64,000 nucleotides of DNA from Pararhizobium sp. IMCC21322 (lineage in GTDB: Bacteria > Pseudomonadota > Alphaproteobacteria > Rhizobiales > GCA-2746425): assembly GCF_030758295.1 (NCBI RefSeq), contig NZ_CP132335.1, forward strand, positions 3,448,412 through 3,512,411, in the 5' to 3' direction. The translations under genes were made by a program, and so were the position numbers. Shown here one piece after another: positions 28,766 through 37,535 of the stretch (positions are counted from its first letter, which is position 1; every line of letters starts with the position of its first letter). The notes beneath the pieces were generated by a model. The model had not been told where the DNA came from. It ran no database searches and saw only the letters and a program-made list of their open reading frames with translations.

Positions 28766-30073
28766 CTATATCTGTTTGTCAGGATCAATTGCGTTGAAGA
28801 AGTCGGTCACCACATTGTCTCCACTCACCGGTCGCGACCCCACCATGGCGGTGACGTAAAAGCCGATAGCCGATGATGTGGGATTGTGCCGCTCTACATT
28901 GCCGCGCAAATTCATCACAAGGGCCGGTGACATCGCCAATGCAGATCGCAGCGTTGCCTCCCAGTTTTCAGGCAACAGGTCCCTGCTCTTCAAATGCATC
29001 AGGAAAGGTTGCCAGAATGCTTCCGCCTTTGCGCGCAGCAAACGCTCGCGTACCGGCGTCAGCGCCCAGTCTGTATCTATGGCAAGAGCGCCCTTTTCAT
29101 AGCTGACACGCGCCTTGAACCGATCTGCCGCAACCTGCGGGTCATACAGCCAGAATGGATGCGCAAAAACATTATGAAACGTTGCTTTGGCCTCGGCCAG
29201 AAGCGATGGGAAATGCTCCCCTGCAAAAGCCGGATCGAAATAGGACAGTTGTGCTTCGCCATCGCCATTTTCAAACCAGACATTGGCGTTGTGAGCATCA
29301 CCATGGGCCACCACACCACCCGCATTTGCAAGATGAGCTGGATGAAGGTTTTCGAGTGCGTTATCGAAAATGTTGCCAATCGTCGAAATCATGTCCTGCC
29401 CGTTCAGCACAAGCGTGGCATCCGCCAACTCGGCCCAGGACAATGTGGCACCCGGAAACGCAAATGTTTGATCTATATAGAACTTTTTAAAGCGACCACC
29501 CGGAGCTTCCCGTGTCTTGATATCGATGAGACGTTCGTAAAACAGGCGATGGATTGGCTCATTGGCAACTTGCTCCTTGGTGACAGGGTGCAGGCTTTTC
29601 TTCGCAACAGTTAAAATTTTTTCGTTCAGCTGACGCTCAGCCAAATCTGCAATGGCAGCGCTCTTTTCATCATGTTCATCGTCCAGTTCACGCAGAACAT
29701 CAGAAAATCGCCTGTCGTCCCTGCGCCGGTAAACCAATATCTGTTCACCTGGTTGGACGGATGTCAGAACAGGAAGATCAATCGGCAGATTGGCTTTGGC
29801 GATCAGATCAGCGCGGTAATATTCCCCGCTCATTTCCTCTTCGCCTTCTTCCTGATGAAACTTGAAGAAAAATCGATCCTTGCTGCCGCGAAAAAATCCG
29901 TTGAGCGAGTTGAGCGAATACTGATCATGATTGATCTGTAAATCGTGAACTTCAATGTCGAATGTCTCGACAAGAAACAGCCGGAGTTCCTTCAGCGCCG
30001 CAGCCTCATCCGATTTAGCAAGGTCGCGAATACGGGCCGTTCGGGATTGTGGTTCACGCACCGGACACCTCAA
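28766..30073 (-). CDS. APH/choline-kinase-fold phosphotransferase-like protein
   Basis: 435-aa protein with the small-molecule kinase fold. The C-lobe has HGDAHNANVWF (His257, Asp259, His261, Asn264) and the metal-binding aspartate in YFDPAFAGEH (Asp280). In the N-lobe, FFFKFHQEEGEE offers Lys71 as the ATP-contacting lysine. The substrate is unknown. It overlaps the zinc dehydrogenase gene upstream by 20 bases and lies seven bases from the FMN dehydrogenase, so it belongs to the same operon. Kinases of this fold phosphorylate sugars, choline, homoserine or antibiotics, so a phosphorylated intermediate in this pathway is possible. Confidence 0.8.
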   Translation of the reverse strand: MRCPVREPQSRTARIRDLAKSDEAAALKELRLFLVETFDIEVHDLQINHDQYSLNSLNGFFRGSKDRFFFKFHQEEGEEEMSGEYYRADLIAKANLPIDLPVLTSVQPGEQILVYRRRDDRRFSDVLRELDDEHDEKSAAIADLAERQLNEKILTVAKKSLHPVTKEQVANEPIHRLFYERLIDIKTREAPGGRFKKFYIDQTFAFPGATLSWAELADATLVLNGQDMISTIGNIFDNALENLHPAHLANAGGVVAHGDAHNANVWFENGDGEAQLSYFDPAFAGEHFPSLLAEAKATFHNVFAHPFWLYDPQVAADRFKARVSYEKGALAIDTDWALTPVRERLLRAKAEAFWQPFLMHLKSRDLLPENWEATLRSALAMSPALVMNLRGNVERHNPTSSAIGFYVTAMVGSRPVSGDNVVTDFFNAIDPDKQI

Positions 30074-31067
30074 TCAATGTTTTGATTGCCGGTGATGTAC
30101 CGGACGAAATCACCCCATAGGCTGCAACGGTCTGGTCCAGCGTAATCCGCTCACCAATTATACCATCAAATTGGTCAGCCCTTTCATGCAGCAATGCAAC
30201 CGCTTCGGGCAATTCATCTGCGAATGCATGACAGCCGACAATTGAAATTTCACGCTCCACCAGATGAACCGGATCGATGGTCAATTCACCCGATCCAATT
30301 CCGACAAGACCGATGGTGCAGCCTGACATTTTTTGCAGCAACATTTCGATGACACCAACATTGCCGGAAGTATCCAGAACATACCTGACAGGCTTTTCAG
30401 CGCTGCTGTCAGATTGCGAGAAATCCGCCAGATCAACCACGGCTGCACTAGATAATTCTGCACAACGCTCAGCTCTGATAGCATTCACGTCGCAAACGAA
30501 CAGCGCGCGACTGGACTTGCAGGTCGAGGCAAGAGCGCTCAATGCGCCTATTGGGCCACACCCAATAATCAGCAATGGCTCATCATTGGGGATGTTCAAC
30601 AGGTTCAAGGCATGAAGTGCGACAGCCAAAGGCTCTGCCAAAGCGGCGATATCCATCGCAGCATCTGGTTTGCATTTGAGACACAGCTTTGCAGGGACTG
30701 TTATAAAATCGGCAAACCCGCCATCAATCGCCTCACCGACAAAGCCCAGGCTTTCGCATAAATGGACCTTGCCTGATCGGCAATTTGCACACTCACTGCA
30801 ATAATAGCGTGAATCTGCCGCAATCTTGTCACCGACTTCAAGGCCGCTGACATTCGATCCGACAGCTTCGATAATCCCGGAGAATTCATGCCCCGCAATG
30901 GATGGTTTTCGGCTGATCCATTGCCCGGTGTTGAAGTTATGGATGTCAGAACCACAAATGCCCGCATAAGCCACCTGAACACGCACCTCATCTGGAGCAG
31001 GATCAGGGGCCTTCGCGACGTCTTCACAGCGCAAATCCAGCTTGTCATGCAGTCGAACAGCTTTCAT
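30054..31067 (-). CDS. Zinc-dependent medium-chain alcohol dehydrogenase
   Basis: 337-aa MDR-family NAD(P)-dependent dehydrogenase. Catalytic zinc ligands are Cys38, His60 and Glu61; the structural zinc lobe has Cys90, Cys93, Cys96 and Cys104. The Rossmann motif is GCGPIGALSA. It resembles sorbitol/threonine-dehydrogenase-like members. I chose the ATG that gives MKAVRLHDKL; the longer upstream reading frame overlaps the HisD-like gene. One base separates it from the HisD-like stop. Substrate not assignable; the operon context suggests an imidazole alcohol or polyol. Confidence 0.91.
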   Translation of the reverse strand: MKAVRLHDKLDLRCEDVAKAPDPAPDEVRVQVAYAGICGSDIHNFNTGQWISRKPSIAGHEFSGIIEAVGSNVSGLEVGDKIAADSRYYCSECANCRSGKVHLCESLGFVGEAIDGGFADFITVPAKLCLKCKPDAAMDIAALAEPLAVALHALNLLNIPNDEPLLIIGCGPIGALSALASTCKSSRALFVCDVNAIRAERCAELSSAAVVDLADFSQSDSSAEKPVRYVLDTSGNVGVIEMLLQKMSGCTIGLVGIGSGELTIDPVHLVEREISIVGCHAFADELPEAVALLHERADQFDGIIGERITLDQTVAAYGVISSGTSPAIKTLIEVSGA

Positions 31068-31068
31068 A

Positions 31069-32397
31069 TCAGCGATTGCCCAGATACTTCTGACGCATGT
31101 CCGAAACCGCGTTTTCATGGGACGAAAAGCCTTCATAACGCGCCAGAACCCGCGCATGTTTGGCCATCTCCGCATAAGCAGGACGGGTGACGTAGCCAAT
31201 GGATGAGCATTTGACGAAATCATGCACAGAAAGCGGGCCATAGGTCCGCGCACCTTGGCTTGTAGGCAGAACAGCGTTCGGCCCCAGCGCGAAATTGCCA
31301 ATGGAAACCGGAGTATGCGGCCCCATCAAAATCTCGGAAGCCTCGGTGATGTGTCCCAGATGTTCGAACGGTTCTGTGGACAGCAGTTCAAGGTGTTCCG
31401 GTGCGTAGTCATTGATGAATTTATAGCTCTCTTCCAGCGATGATGTGAGGACGATGCCGCCATTTTCGCCGCACAGCACAGCTTTGGAAAATTCCACGCG
31501 CTGCTCTGTCATCTCGGCCCAATGATCAGGAAGCGCCGCCAAGGCTTCTTCTGCAACCCGCCGTGAGTGTGTAACGAGAAATGCGGAACTGTCGGGCCCA
31601 TGCTCAGCTTCCACCAGCAGGTCAAGCGCCGCCAACCCGCCATGCACGCTTTCATCAGCAAAGATTATCGCTTCCGATGGGCCTGCCGGAAGACCTGGGT
31701 CAATCATATCAGACAGGCGCCGTTTTGCGGCCACAACCCACGGGCTGCCCGGCCCGACAATCTTGAGCGCCGGCTTGATCGTTTTCGTTCCAAACGCGGC
31801 TGCAGCTACCGCTTGGGCGCCACCACATTTATAGATGGTTTCAACCCCGGCAATACGTGCTGCGACCAGTGTTGCAGCATCGACAGACCCATCGGGCGTC
31901 GGCGGTGTGAAAATAGCCAACTCCGGCACCTCTGCCACAACGGCTGGCACCGATGTCATCATGGTCACAGACGGAAATGCACCTTTGCCACGCGGCACAT
32001 AGAGCGCGACAGATTGAATGGGCGTATAGCGATCTCCGGCAAATGCGCCGGGGCGAATTTCCTTGAACCACATAGGATCAGGCTTCTGCTCTTCATGGAA
32101 TGATCTGATATTGGTGATACCATATTCAATGGCCTCAATGACCTCGGCATCAACAGTGTCAAATGCCGCATCAAACTCCGCTTCGCTGACTTTCAGCGTG
32201 GCTTCCGTTAACGGCTTGGCCCCATCAAACTCACGCCCATAACGGACAAGCGCAGCATCACCTTCTGTTCTCACCGCTTCAATAATCGGCTCCACCTTCT
32301 CCATGAAAACAGACAGGTCGGATTCTGATCGCCTCAGCAGATTTTTATAGGCTTCAGAGTTCAGATTTGCGGTTTCGTAAAAAGATACAGATGACAT
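31069..32397 (-). CDS. Histidinol dehydrogenase-like protein in a catabolic operon
   Basis: 442-aa HisD-family NAD-dependent dehydrogenase. Catalytic Glu334-His335 (APEHLEL) are kept, as are His266 and His427 of the zinc site. Two other usual ligands look changed: the Gln in HisD's QAEH is Glu263 (VEAEHG), and the Asp in SxGDY is Asn368 (SIGNFAL); the GTNH/GPNH motif reads GPNA. It is therefore a paralogue, not the biosynthetic enzyme, and sits in a transporter operon with a HutC site upstream. Candidate substrates are histidinol or another imidazole or polyol alcohol; sulfopropanediol dehydrogenases are also HisD relatives, but the neighbours argue against that. Confidence 0.87.
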   Translation of the reverse strand: MSSVSFYETANLNSEAYKNLLRRSESDLSVFMEKVEPIIEAVRTEGDAALVRYGREFDGAKPLTEATLKVSEAEFDAAFDTVDAEVIEAIEYGITNIRSFHEEQKPDPMWFKEIRPGAFAGDRYTPIQSVALYVPRGKGAFPSVTMMTSVPAVVAEVPELAIFTPPTPDGSVDAATLVAARIAGVETIYKCGGAQAVAAAAFGTKTIKPALKIVGPGSPWVVAAKRRLSDMIDPGLPAGPSEAIIFADESVHGGLAALDLLVEAEHGPDSSAFLVTHSRRVAEEALAALPDHWAEMTEQRVEFSKAVLCGENGGIVLTSSLEESYKFINDYAPEHLELLSTEPFEHLGHITEASEILMGPHTPVSIGNFALGPNAVLPTSQGARTYGPLSVHDFVKCSSIGYVTRPAYAEMAKHARVLARYEGFSSHENAVSDMRQKYLGNR

Positions 32398-32433
32398 TCT
32401 CTAACTAGCCTTCATCGAGCCCTGTCGGGCGGG

Positions 32434-33234
32434 TTATTTGGACTTCAGGAAAATTTCCAGGCCCACAAGCTTGTCGAGCGCGGCAATGGCAAGCATCGCG
32501 ACGACAATGAACACCACGGATACGGCAGCCAGATCCGGAGTGATGATGGAGCGGATGGAATTGTAAATCTGAACCGGCAGCGTCACGATGCGTGCGTCAA
32601 CCAGCAGCAGGCTCACCAAAAACTCATTCAACGACAGAATGAACATCAACAGCGATCCGGTAATGACACCCGGAGCCACAGCAGGCAGCGTTACCGAGAA
32701 AAAGGTCTGCACCGGCCCTGCCCCGCAACTCTGAGCCGCCAGCTCCAGATCCGGATCAAGACCGACAGCACTGGACGACACGGCCCAGATCATAAAGGGC
32801 AGATTAATGACGGCAGTCGCAATTCCAACGGGCCACAAACTGCCCAGAATTCCCGCATCCCCAAAGGCCAGCATCAAACCAATGCCCGACCCGATCAGCG
32901 GAATGGTGAAGGGCAGCAGCAGATAGACCTGAATGGCATTCGCACCCCTGATACGGAACTTGGACAGAGCGATACCGGCCAGCGTGCCGGTGGGCAATGA
33001 CACGAGCACACAAATGGTGGCGACAATCAAAGACCGTCCAAACGCGTCCCGAAGGTTCTGCTCTCCAATGATAGCGGCGTACCATTTGAGAGAAAATCCA
33101 TCCGGTGGAAACTGAATGATGTTTCCAGATGTGAATGAGGCACCCAGGACGACAAAGGTCGGTGCCGACAGGGTCAGCAATGTCAAAATGACCAGCGACC
33201 AATAAACGATTTGCTGAGAACGGGACCGTGTCAT
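32434..33234 (-). CDS. ABC transporter permease, PotC-like
   Basis: 266-aa inner-membrane permease with six predicted helices and the cytoplasmic EAA-type loop (DLELAAQSCGAGPVQTFFSVTLPAVAPG) that contacts the ATPase. It belongs to the spermidine/putrescine-type (PotC/PotI) family. Its start overlaps the stop of the other permease gene by four bases. About 36 bases separate it from the HisD-like gene. The pair forms the channel of a binding-protein-dependent importer. Confidence 0.92.
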   Translation of the reverse strand: MTRSRSQQIVYWSLVILTLLTLSAPTFVVLGASFTSGNIIQFPPDGFSLKWYAAIIGEQNLRDAFGRSLIVATICVLVSLPTGTLAGIALSKFRIRGANAIQVYLLLPFTIPLIGSGIGLMLAFGDAGILGSLWPVGIATAVINLPFMIWAVSSSAVGLDPDLELAAQSCGAGPVQTFFSVTLPAVAPGVITGSLLMFILSLNEFLVSLLLVDARIVTLPVQIYNSIRSIITPDLAAVSVVFIVVAMLAIAALDKLVGLEIFLKSK

Positions 33235-34175
33235 TTTCGCGATCCATCCAGTGCCAGCGTACCGGCACCAAAGACAGCGAATATGACGCCGACCAGGATA
33301 GACCCAAGCGCAATCAGCAGCAGAGCCAGTGTCGAGCCGAACCCTTGATCAGACGTGCGGAAAAACTGGTCATAAATGGCATTGGCAATGAAATCCTGCG
33401 TGCCACCTCCAAGAATGGCCGGCATGGCAAAGTCGGTCAGAGACAGCGTCAAAACCACGAGACCCGCGCCAATCAGACCGGGCTTTGCCATAGGCAAAAC
33501 GATATGGGTCATCGTCTCGACCCAGCTTGCACCCAGCGAACCGGAGGCCGCTTCAATCTCTTCAGGAATGGCAGTCAGCGCTGGTGCCAGCATCAGCACT
33601 GCAAAGGGCAGCATGTACTGCACAAGGCCAAACAGAACAGCTGGATAGTTGAACAGAAGCCGCAAAGGCTCGACGCCAACAAGCCCCAACACATCATTCA
33701 CGATGCCCTGATTGCCAAGGATGATCAGCCATCCATAGGCCCGGACAACCTGCCCAATGAAAAACGGCAGAAACAGTGCAATGAGAAGGAATTTGCGCAC
33801 GAACGAACTGGGTGTACGGACCATGATGTAAGCATAGGGAAACGCCAGCATAAGCGTCACGATAGTGACAATCACCGCGCCCATCAAACTGCGCCAGACC
33901 ACAGTGAAAATAAACGGTTCGGACAACGCACGTATATAATTATCAAGGGTCCAGTAGTCCGAAAACAGGAACGTGGATCTGTCCAGCGTCCGTAGCGAAG
34001 AATCCCCGATATAGAGCAGTCCCACAACCAGCGTCCCCACAAGGACAATGGCAGGTGTCAGCATCAGATAAGGCGTGAACTTGCCGCCGCCTTTTGGCCA
34101 TACGGCCGCAAAGGCTGCCTCTAGGACATCCATGACACGCCATATAATCGGATATGAGGAAGGACTGCGTTGCAT
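33231..34175 (-). CDS. ABC transporter permease, PotB-like
   Basis: 314-aa permease with six predicted helices and an EAA-type loop (PEEIEAASGSLGASWVETMTHIVLPMAKPG). It is the PotB/PotH-like partner of the next permease. The start is uncertain: the frame is open further upstream into the binding-protein gene, and a second ATG lies 14 codons downstream. I chose the ATG giving MQRSPSSYPIIWR, which avoids overlap with that gene. A strong hairpin lies just upstream, between the binding-protein stop and this gene. Confidence 0.88.
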   Translation of the reverse strand: MQRSPSSYPIIWRVMDVLEAAFAAVWPKGGGKFTPYLMLTPAIVLVGTLVVGLLYIGDSSLRTLDRSTFLFSDYWTLDNYIRALSEPFIFTVVWRSLMGAVIVTIVTLMLAFPYAYIMVRTPSSFVRKFLLIALFLPFFIGQVVRAYGWLIILGNQGIVNDVLGLVGVEPLRLLFNYPAVLFGLVQYMLPFAVLMLAPALTAIPEEIEAASGSLGASWVETMTHIVLPMAKPGLIGAGLVVLTLSLTDFAMPAILGGGTQDFIANAIYDQFFRTSDQGFGSTLALLLIALGSILVGVIFAVFGAGTLALDGSRK

Positions 34176-34202
34176 TTGGGTGCATGCTCTTTTTGGATAA
34201 AA

Positions 34203-34227
34203 CCGGGCGGTCAAAACAACCGCCCGG
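34203..34227 (-). terminator. Hairpin between binding protein and permease genes
   Basis: On the minus strand CCGGGCGGT pairs with ACCGCCCGG around a seven-base TGTTTTG loop, followed by TTTTATCC. It lies 22 bases after the substrate-binding protein stop. Such hairpins often let a binding protein be made in excess over the permeases by partial termination or RNA stabilisation. Confidence 0.7.
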
Positions 34228-34248
34228 AAACTCATTATTGCGGGGCTA

Positions 34249-35352
34249 TCAGCCCTGCATGATGGTTTTGAATTTGGAGAACCATTCGCTCTCGTTTTCG
34301 ACCTGTACCTGGCCGGAAACACGAATGAGACGCTCAAAGTCTTCGGGCTTTGTCGGATAGGCCGGATCGCCAGCCATGCCTGGAGGCGGTGTCAGGCCTG
34401 GTACAACACCTGGAAGACCAAGACCATCCAGCCAGATCTGCTGGGATTCTTTCGTAAGAGCGCTGTTGATATAGGCTTTTGACCAGTAGAGATCGCCTTC
34501 AGAGTGACCCTTTGGAATCCAAAGACCATCCGTGTCGAACTTCGCGCCCTCTTCCGGGACGGTCCAAGCGATATCAACGCCATTCTTTTTGGCACCCAGA
34601 GCATTGGTGGAAATGGTGCAAGCGGCATCAATTTCACCATTCTGGAACCAGGTTACAAAATCCGGATCTTCGCCAAGAAGCGGGTTCTGAGCTTTCATCT
34701 TGGTGATGAATTCCCAAGCCGGATCCATAGCATCAGGAATACCATCCAGACTTCCGCCACCAGCAACTTGTGCCGGGAAGTGGAAACCAATGCCATCATT
34801 GTAGAAAGCCAGACGACCCTTGAATTTTGGATCAAGCAAATCATGATAGGATTTTGGCGGGCCATCCGGGAACGCAGATGGACGATAGGCCAACACATAA
34901 ACATAACCATATGTGTTCACGATCGGGTAGCCATCAACGCCAACAGGCTTGGCCAGATCAGTGGTTCCGGCAATGTTGGACAAATCCGACAAATCTTCAC
35001 ACACACCGCGCAAAGCGGATTTTGTTGCGTTTGTTGTTGTATCCCAATTGATGTGGATCGGTGGTGTCCGACCTTGAGCAACTGCCGCCCAGACTTTCGG
35101 CTGAATTTCATTGTCTTCGGTCAGATCGTGGATCACCCGAATGCCAGTTTCTGCGGTGAAGCGGTCTGAAACGCCGTTCTTCAGGGCTTCGACCCATGGG
35201 CCGCCCCATGCACGTACGATGATTTCAGACGGCTTATCCGGCTCTGCGGCACGAAGAATAGATGGTGCGGAGGCCACAAAAACACCGGCAGCACCAACGG
35301 TGGCTGTGGTCTTCAGCAGCTGCCTGCGATTGAATGTCTTGTCTATGGGCAT
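34249..35352 (-). CDS. ABC substrate-binding protein with Tat-type signal
   Basis: 367-aa periplasmic binding protein of the PotD/PotF group. Its signal has a twin-arginine motif NRRQLLK followed by a hydrophobic stretch and likely cleavage after LRA (residue 34-35), so export is probably through the Tat route, as is common for this group in Rhizobiales. Mature motifs include RAWGGPWVEAL, and a WTVPEEG segment typical of polyamine-type binding proteins. The ligand is unknown; the gene neighbours and the HutC operator point to an imidazole compound rather than a polyamine. Confidence 0.93.
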   Translation of the reverse strand: MPIDKTFNRRQLLKTTATVGAAGVFVASAPSILRAAEPDKPSEIIVRAWGGPWVEALKNGVSDRFTAETGIRVIHDLTEDNEIQPKVWAAVAQGRTPPIHINWDTTTNATKSALRGVCEDLSDLSNIAGTTDLAKPVGVDGYPIVNTYGYVYVLAYRPSAFPDGPPKSYHDLLDPKFKGRLAFYNDGIGFHFPAQVAGGGSLDGIPDAMDPAWEFITKMKAQNPLLGEDPDFVTWFQNGEIDAACTISTNALGAKKNGVDIAWTVPEEGAKFDTDGLWIPKGHSEGDLYWSKAYINSALTKESQQIWLDGLGLPGVVPGLTPPPGMAGDPAYPTKPEDFERLIRVSGQVQVENESEWFSKFKTIMQG

Positions 35353-35400
35353 ATAAATACTCCCTGTTTCTGGTTCAGGCCCGACAGGTGTCAGAGGCCT

Positions 35401-36525
35401 TTAGGATGCGACAAAAATATGTAAGTCGCGGTTCATCCACCCGATGTGGACAGTCTCTCCAACATCGTGAGTAGCGAAGTCATTTTGATCATGATGAAAA
35501 ATGCGCACGGGTTCATCTCCCAATTCCGGAACTGACAGCTCATAGAGCAGCCGTTCGCCTTCAAAGATTACGTCTTTTACGGTGCCCTGGAATGTAACGT
35601 CCAGCTTGCCAAGCGCATCCGGCGCTGCAGCAATTCGAATTTGCTCAGCGCGCACAGCGCAACGTATTTGTGTACCAGATACAGCAATATCAGAACTGCT
35701 GCGCAAAATGCCGGACAGGGTCAAATCACCAACACGAACCTCAGCGCCATCAGCGCTGGCCGACATCAGTTTCCCGTCAAAAAGATTGGTCACACCAATG
35801 AAATTGGCAACAAAGGGATTATGCGGGGTGCGGTACATCTGCGTTGGTGATGCATCCTGCTGGATTTCACCATTGTCCATCACAATGATCTGGTCTGAAA
35901 CGACAAGGGCTTCGCGCTGATCATGGGTGACATTTATCGTTGTGACACCAAGTTCTTTCTGGATACGGCGGAATTCCAGTTGCATTTCCTCGCGCAGCTT
36001 GCGATCCAGCGCAGCCAAAGGCTCATCGAGCAACAAAAGGTCTGGTTCGAAAACCAAAGCACGCGCAATTGCCACCCGCTGTTGCTGCCCACCGGACAGC
36101 TCGTTCATACGCCGGTTTTCCAGGCCATCCAAACGTACAAGATTCAGGAATTCCAAAACCCGTGAGGGAATTTTTTTGGCATCAAATCGACGCATTTTCA
36201 GCGGAAATGCCACATTTTGCGCTGCCGTCATATGCGGAAACAGGGCAAGCTTTTGAAACACCATGCCAACCGAGCGTTTGTTGGGCGCAACGGCGTTGAC
36301 TTCCTTGCCGTTTATGAAGATGTGACCTTTTGTCGGTTTCAAAAAGCCGGCGATCATGCGCAACAGCGTGGTTTTGCCAGAGCCTGAAGGCCCCAATATC
36401 GTTAGAAAACGACCATTTTCCAACTCAAAGTTCGCATCCTTGACGGCCATCAAGTCAGAAAACTGCATTGCGACACTGGATGCTGAAACTGCAGGAATTG
36501 GGGCCGGAACTGGATGTGTATTCAC
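35401..36525 (-). CDS. ABC transporter ATPase, PotA-like
   Basis: 374-aa ATP-binding subunit. Walker A GPSGSGKTT at residues 45-53, signature LSGGQ at 143-147, Walker B LLLLDEP near 163-169, and a C-terminal TOBE domain. It is the first gene of the importer-catabolic operon, and the perfect palindrome ATGTATATACAT lies 60 bases upstream of its start. With the two permeases and the binding protein it makes a complete importer. Confidence 0.94.
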   Translation of the reverse strand: MNTHPVPAPIPAVSASSVAMQFSDLMAVKDANFELENGRFLTILGPSGSGKTTLLRMIAGFLKPTKGHIFINGKEVNAVAPNKRSVGMVFQKLALFPHMTAAQNVAFPLKMRRFDAKKIPSRVLEFLNLVRLDGLENRRMNELSGGQQQRVAIARALVFEPDLLLLDEPLAALDRKLREEMQLEFRRIQKELGVTTINVTHDQREALVVSDQIIVMDNGEIQQDASPTQMYRTPHNPFVANFIGVTNLFDGKLMSASADGAEVRVGDLTLSGILRSSSDIAVSGTQIRCAVRAEQIRIAAAPDALGKLDVTFQGTVKDVIFEGERLLYELSVPELGDEPVRIFHHDQNDFATHDVGETVHIGWMNRDLHIFVAS

Positions 36526-36584
36526 GTGAGAAAGGCCTTATGAACTGGTTCGTTTCTTTGGCATGACGACACCCGGTAATCTAT

Positions 36585-36596
36585 ATGTATATACAT
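36585..36596. promoter_or_regulatory. HutC operator before the ABC importer operon
   Basis: Perfect 12-base palindrome ATGTATATACAT containing the core TGTATATACA. It is the best of the four sites in the window and lies in the 150-base gap upstream of the eight-gene importer-catabolic operon. It is the main evidence that this operon belongs to the HutC regulon. Confidence 0.82.
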
Positions 36597-36674
36597 GAAA
36601 AGCGGGCCTTGCAGAAATGTCAAGTAAGGAGTGGTTATTTCCATATTTTTGCTATCCCCAATCGCGTCCAATTC

Positions 36675-37448
36675 CTAGATAGAGGCCAGATAGCCGCCGT
36701 CAATTCCAATGCATTGGCCCGTAACATAACCCGATGCATCGCTTGCCAGAAAAACCACGGCACCTTTCAGATCATTTGAATCACCAAAAGTTCCCAGCGG
36801 AATTTTCTCCAGCATGGCATTTTGCCAATCTTCATTCTGATAAAACTGATCCGTCAGTTCCGTGCGAAAATAACCGGGCGCAATGGCGTTGACCCGAATC
36901 CGATGTGCCGCCCATTCAGTTGAAAGCGCTCGCGTCATTCCCAGCAAACCGGATTTTGAAGACCCGTAGGGCACGGCTGTTGGCACGCCCACATAGGATG
37001 TCAAAGAGCAGACATTGATAATAGCGCCGCCGCGCCCTGTATCGACCATCATCCGGGCAGCGTTTCTGGCGCAGAAGAATGCCCCCTTCAAATTGGTATC
37101 AACCACCCTGTCCCAAACATCTTCCGAGACATCCAGAGACGGACAGACTTCTTCGTAGCCTGCATTGTTGACGAGGATATCCAGGCCACCGCTCAACTGC
37201 GCTGCCAGGTTGGACATTTGATCTGTCATACCCGACACATCACTGACATCCAGTACCAGAGGCACAGACGTGCCGCCTACCCGCTCAATTTCAGCGCTTG
37301 TGTCTTCCAAAGACGTCAGGTTTCTGGACGTAATAACAATTTTTGCTCCCGCCTCAGCCAGACCGACCGCGATTGACCGTCCAAGGCCCCGGCTTGCACC
37401 TGTAACCAGCGCCACCTTGCCTGAAAGATCAAAAATCGATTGTGCCAT
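36675..37448 (-). CDS. Short-chain dehydrogenase in the HutC-linked region
   Basis: 257-aa classical SDR with TGASRGLG at residues 16-23, NNAG at 94-97, and the catalytic Tyr161 and Lys165 (YGSSK). The C-terminus (VFLASDASGYVTGQCIGIDGG) is typical of the FabG-like/gluconate dehydrogenase group. It is divergent from the HisC-like aminotransferase with a HutC-type palindrome between them, and so probably shares the same control. Substrate unknown; a role in oxidising or reducing an imidazole-derived intermediate is plausible. Confidence 0.9.
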   Translation of the reverse strand: MAQSIFDLSGKVALVTGASRGLGRSIAVGLAEAGAKIVITSRNLTSLEDTSAEIERVGGTSVPLVLDVSDVSGMTDQMSNLAAQLSGGLDILVNNAGYEEVCPSLDVSEDVWDRVVDTNLKGAFFCARNAARMMVDTGRGGAIINVCSLTSYVGVPTAVPYGSSKSGLLGMTRALSTEWAAHRIRVNAIAPGYFRTELTDQFYQNEDWQNAMLEKIPLGTFGDSNDLKGAVVFLASDASGYVTGQCIGIDGGYLASI

Positions 37449-37478
37449 TTCAAGAAACCTTGTTGCGCATCATTTTAT

Positions 37479-37490
37479 ATGTCTATACAT
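37479..37490. promoter_or_regulatory. HutC operator between SDR and aminotransferase
   Basis: ATGTCTATACAT, identical over 12 bases to the site between hutI and hutF. It lies 30 bases before the SDR start on the minus strand and 46 bases before the aminotransferase start on the plus strand, so one site could control both. Confidence 0.8.
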
Positions 37491-37535
37491 AATAATTCCA
37501 ACATTCGCAACAAAATTGCAGATATTGAGGCCAGA

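Noticed and set aside
34504-35169. 221-codon plus-strand open frame opposite the ABC binding-protein gene
   Set aside because: Antisense to a clear PotD-like protein, with no ribosome-binding site or domain.
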